Source of the DNA: Verrucomicrobiota bacterium
GTDB lineage: Bacteria; Verrucomicrobiota; Kiritimatiellia; JAAZAB01
Length of the DNA: 7,268 nt
NCBI GenBank assembly: GCA_018896395.1
Contig: JAHIMN010000219.1
Span: 1-7,268, forward strand
Direction: 5' to 3'
Positions within the stretch are counted from its first letter, which is position 1; the number at the start of each line of letters is the position of its first letter. The notes beneath the pieces were generated by a model, which had not been told where the DNA came from, searched no databases, and saw only the letters and a list, made by a program, of their open reading frames with translations. This document shows positions 4,421-7,268 of the stretch, piece after piece. The position numbers and the translations under genes are program-made.

Positions 4421-7267
4421 TTATTTCAGTTCCACGGTAATACTTGTCCCGGCGGGTATGGCGGCCTTTTTTTCGAACTCCGTTATCATGTCGAATCCTT
4501 TTGTTCTTCGGAGCGTGACTTCAACCGGCTTATCCAGCGGGTTGTGAACATCCACTTTGAAATCAAAGTCACGGGTCGCCGGGGCCACGGTTGACTTCGG
4601 GTTCTTTCCATTGATCAGGAATGTCAGGAATATTTCCGGGCGGTCGCACTGCACGGGATTACCAATGAAAACATCGCTGTCCCCTTTACTCGTGTCAATC
4701 GTCACAATGCCAACGCCTTCACCGGCGATTTGTCCGAACGGCATCCATTCTTTGGTCCGCGCGTTATAGATCCCGGAGGACCAGCGCTCGTTGAGTCCAT
4801 AGACCTTGATGGGCAAACGGATCGGAAGTGCGGCTCTCGTTATCACGCCGCGGAAGCCATAATTCTGGGTATCCAGGTTCAGGGAGAAGCAGATATCCCG
4901 GACTTTGCCGATCGTCGGCTGAACCGTGTACGCGGGCGGAACGTCGATTCCCATCAGGGTCCGGAATTCCTCGAAGGGCCGGCTCGATACCTCTTCGGAA
5001 AGCAGGCGGCCACGAATGATCAGCATGGATGCCTTGATAATCGTGTCCTTGCGAATGATGTCGGTCTTCGGTTTCTGAGCGAAGACCGCCAGCGATGAAC
5101 GTGCCGTAGAGGACTTTGTCCCCCCGCCGCCCAAAGCAAAGACAAGATTGCTGCCCAGGGCAAATATGCCATGAGCGCCGTAACGGCTGGGAACCATTCC
5201 CATATAGCTTCCGGGCCTGACTTCTTCCTCGCAACGACTTTGCCGATCGGCTGAGAACGCTGAAAAAACACACGTCTTCGGATAATTATTGAATACGAAG
5301 AAACCATATTCCCCGCCGATCAGAGAAGGCACCCAACTGTGCATGAGCCCCAATCGCTTGAAATCGGCAATGGGCACATCCTGCAGGATCTTGATCGCGA
5401 TTTGCACTTCCACAGCACTCGGGTCATTCCAGCGCGTGACGTAGGACATCTGGCGGACGCTGAAGTTGATGTTTTTGAGGGGTGCGGTCGGCGCCATGTA
5501 GTTCCAGACATTAAGCCCGCCGGACACTTTCTCGCCCATTTTGGCTGCATCCACATAATAACTGGACACGTCGTCTTCCTGGATGATGACATCGCGCGAC
5601 GACATGGGCACAACCATCCGGGCATTGACGTGCTTACCCCCTGGCTCGTTGATTTCCCTGGCCTCCAGATTGCCCGAAGGAGAGAAACAAGGAGGATTGT
5701 AGCCGCCATCGGTGCATGGAACCCAGAGCTTGGAGACATCGGCGGCATGCCCTGCGACGATCGCCCAGCAGTCCCCCTTGCGCTGGTAGCTGGCAATCGG
5801 GCCGATGACCCGTTCGATCCCTTTTTCATCCCGCTGAATCGTGTCGCAGATCGAATTTCCCCGGTCACTGCATTCCATGCGCCAGAAGAGAGAGTCTCTC
5901 GTCTGGATACCCCCCGTGATGGCCCGGCGGCCCTTTACGTCGACGGCAACCGCGACCGGATTCCTCTGGCGATCATGATTCAACTCAACGACGGTACGGA
6001 ATATGTTGGTCCCGGGAAGGTAACGGCGGATCAACTCGGGTCCGTCGTAGATGAGCACCTCCTTGAGTGGAACATCATTGGTTACAAAGAGGTTCAAACG
6101 CAGACGCACACTGCCGGGGACATAGTCAAACCCGGTCTGTCTGCCCAGGCGATCTCCATTCCATTGGAGAACCTTGGGTCCGTCGGAAATATACACAAGG
6201 TTCGCATTGTAGTACTGGTTCTGACCCAGCCACGCTTTCAGCTTGGAAATGTCGCCCACCCGGAAATAGTTTAACGGATGGGTGGCGACAGCATCGGCGA
6301 GGGCGGCGACCGAATCTGCGGCGTCCAGCACATAGGGATTCGGCTGATCGTTGATCTTGTTCATGTAGAGATAATGGTCGAACGAGTCCTCCGTCCGCCG
6401 GCCGCCTTCATAGGTATAGATTCCCCACGACTGGTAGACCCCATAGGTCCACCATCCGGCCTTGGACGATTTGATGTCGTAAGGCCCGCAGAAGCCCATT
6501 TTGGCCACTTCGAACCAGAACGACTGCTTGATGAGCCGCTTTCCGTCCGCTGAAAGAAAGGCAGGGGTCGGCCACGGGAAATCCCCTGAACAGAGCAGGA
6601 ATTTACGCGCGGCGTCATCGGTATAAACCATGCCCGGCTGGGCCAGGAACTTTACGTCGGAGCCGGCGGCACAGGCTTTCTTCAGCGTTTCCCATTTCCC
6701 GGGGGTCAATCGATCCAGCGGATCGCCGAAGGCAATGAAATCGAGCCCCAGTTCCCTGGCTTTCCGAATCAACGCTTCGGGCGTGTCTTTACCGGTTGTG
6801 AGACTGGTTCGTACCCCCATGATCCCTTTCAGACCAACAACACCGGTGACGTTCGATTCGGCAATGGATGCCAGGGTCCAAACATACGGAGCCGGAACCG
6901 GCGAAGGGACAGGCGGCGTGGGCGGCGGTTCTACATAGCCGCCGATATTCGTTATGGTAGCACCGGGCTCAGCGAGATACTTGAACAGGTTGATCATCAG
7001 GGGCTTCACATCACTGGGGGTGTTGCCGTCGCCGCGCGAAAAGGCGATGTCCTTCCATGCCCATGATCCGATGCCGTAGATGATATGAGAGGGGATAATC
7101 CCGAGATAAGCGATGCGGCCCTTATCGATGTCGCGCACGGCGGCGATGGGCGGCGCGGATGGATACAGCGGGTTAGTCACATTCATCAGCGCGTACCGGC
7201 CGGTATCATACTTGTCGGTGGTGGCGGTTTTCATTCCCCGTACGAGAACCGTCCAATCTGCGCTCAA
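4421..7267 (-). CDS. Uncharacterised protein with amidotransferase-like tail and inactive PHP-like domain (5' partial)
   Basis: The frame is open to the right edge, so the true start is outside; the first codon seen, TTG, need not be the start. Residue numbers count from there. Residues 1-103 resemble the end of a class I glutamine amidotransferase-like (flavodoxin-like) domain (GRIAYLGIIPSHIIYG, SWAWKDIAFSRGDG, NLFKYLAEPG). A proline-rich linker follows (113-127). Residues about 146-370 resemble a PHP fold (LKGIMGVRTSLTTGKDTPEAL, ARELGLDFIAFGDPLD). However, the metal-binding HxH is G151 and R153, and the His of the DH pair is P183, so PHP phosphoesterase chemistry is unlikely. Residues about 385 onward have many short alternating hydrophobic runs suggesting a beta-rich region, with an Ig-like ending (FDFKVDVHNPLDKPVEVTLRR). 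No signal peptide can be judged. I do not recognise a named gene. Convergent with the wzz gene, it need not share its pathway. Confidence 0.8.
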   Translation of the reverse strand: MSADWTVLVRGMKTATTDKYDTGRYALMNVTNPLYPSAPPIAAVRDIDKGRIAYLGIIPSHIIYGIGSWAWKDIAFSRGDGNTPSDVKPLMINLFKYLAEPGATITNIGGYVEPPPTPPVPSPVPAPYVWTLASIAESNVTGVVGLKGIMGVRTSLTTGKDTPEALIRKARELGLDFIAFGDPLDRLTPGKWETLKKACAAGSDVKFLAQPGMVYTDDAARKFLLCSGDFPWPTPAFLSADGKRLIKQSFWFEVAKMGFCGPYDIKSSKAGWWTYGVYQSWGIYTYEGGRRTEDSFDHYLYMNKINDQPNPYVLDAADSVAALADAVATHPLNYFRVGDISKLKAWLGQNQYYNANLVYISDGPKVLQWNGDRLGRQTGFDYVPGSVRLRLNLFVTNDVPLKEVLIYDGPELIRRYLPGTNIFRTVVELNHDRQRNPVAVAVDVKGRRAITGGIQTRDSLFWRMECSDRGNSICDTIQRDEKGIERVIGPIASYQRKGDCWAIVAGHAADVSKLWVPCTDGGYNPPCFSPSGNLEAREINEPGGKHVNARMVVPMSSRDVIIQEDDVSSYYVDAAKMGEKVSGGLNVWNYMAPTAPLKNINFSVRQMSYVTRWNDPSAVEVQIAIKILQDVPIADFKRLGLMHSWVPSLIGGEYGFFVFNNYPKTCVFSAFSADRQSRCEEEVRPGSYMGMVPSRYGAHGIFALGSNLVFALGGGGTKSSTARSSLAVFAQKPKTDIIRKDTIIKASMLIIRGRLLSEEVSSRPFEEFRTLMGIDVPPAYTVQPTIGKVRDICFSLNLDTQNYGFRGVITRAALPIRLPIKVYGLNERWSSGIYNARTKEWMPFGQIAGEGVGIVTIDTSKGDSDVFIGNPVQCDRPEIFLTFLINGKNPKSTVAPATRDFDFKVDVHNPLDKPVEVTLRRTKGFDMITEFEKKAAIPAGTSITVELK

Positions 7268-7268
7268 G

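Noticed and set aside
5339..6274. A 311-codon open frame on the plus strand opposite the large minus-strand gene
   Set aside because: Its residues are rich in His, Asp and Arg as expected for an antisense shadow of a GC-rich gene; it has no recognisable motif and lies wholly within a convincing protein.

Overview
The window looks like a chromosomal piece of a Gram-negative bacterium. Its Kdo transferase implies an LPS-type outer membrane. The right-hand gene has a PHP-like fold with the flavour of proteins I associate with the Planctomycetes-Verrucomicrobia-Lentisphaerae (PVC) group, possibly Kiritimatiellae or Lentisphaerae. That placement rests on gene style and on the heptamer intergenic repeats. 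It is an inference from memory, not a computed result.

Layout, left to right. A XerC-type tyrosine recombinase (41-1123, +) keeps all its catalytic residues but carries about 50 extra residues between its two domains, encoded by a GC-rich, repeat-filled stretch. A 209-bp spacer follows, made largely of short repeats: a tract of 7-bp units, two copies of a GGTTCA-CGGTT motif, and an inverted tract of the same 7-bp family that runs up to the start of the Kdo transferase gene waaA (1333-2637, +). The waaA stop codon overlaps the start of a 93-codon frame (2637-2918, +) that matches only the C-terminal part of a GDP-mannose 3,5-epimerase-like protein and is probably a gene remnant. The next spacer (2919-3195) holds a chain of hairpins, a sequence resembling a sigma-54 promoter, another heptamer tract, a perfect 10-bp palindrome and a strong ribosome binding site. 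These lead into a Wzz-type polysaccharide chain-length regulator (3196-4341, +). A strong hairpin (4345-4384) separates that gene from a large convergent gene (4421 to the right edge, -). This last gene encodes an uncharacterised multidomain protein with the tail of an amidotransferase-like domain, a proline-rich linker, a PHP-like domain lacking its metal ligands, and a long C-terminal region predicted to be beta-rich.

The middle of the window (Kdo transferase, sugar-nucleotide epimerase remnant, Wzz protein) reads as part of a cell-envelope polysaccharide locus that has been rearranged. The recombinase is probably the housekeeping chromosome-dimer enzyme, not part of a mobile element. The most striking shared theme is short repeats, both between genes and apparently inside coding regions: the xerC linker and the Wzz N-terminus share a 12-bp exact match in opposite orientation. 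I did not find a CRISPR array, tRNA, rRNA, insertion sequence or a clear new defence-type system.
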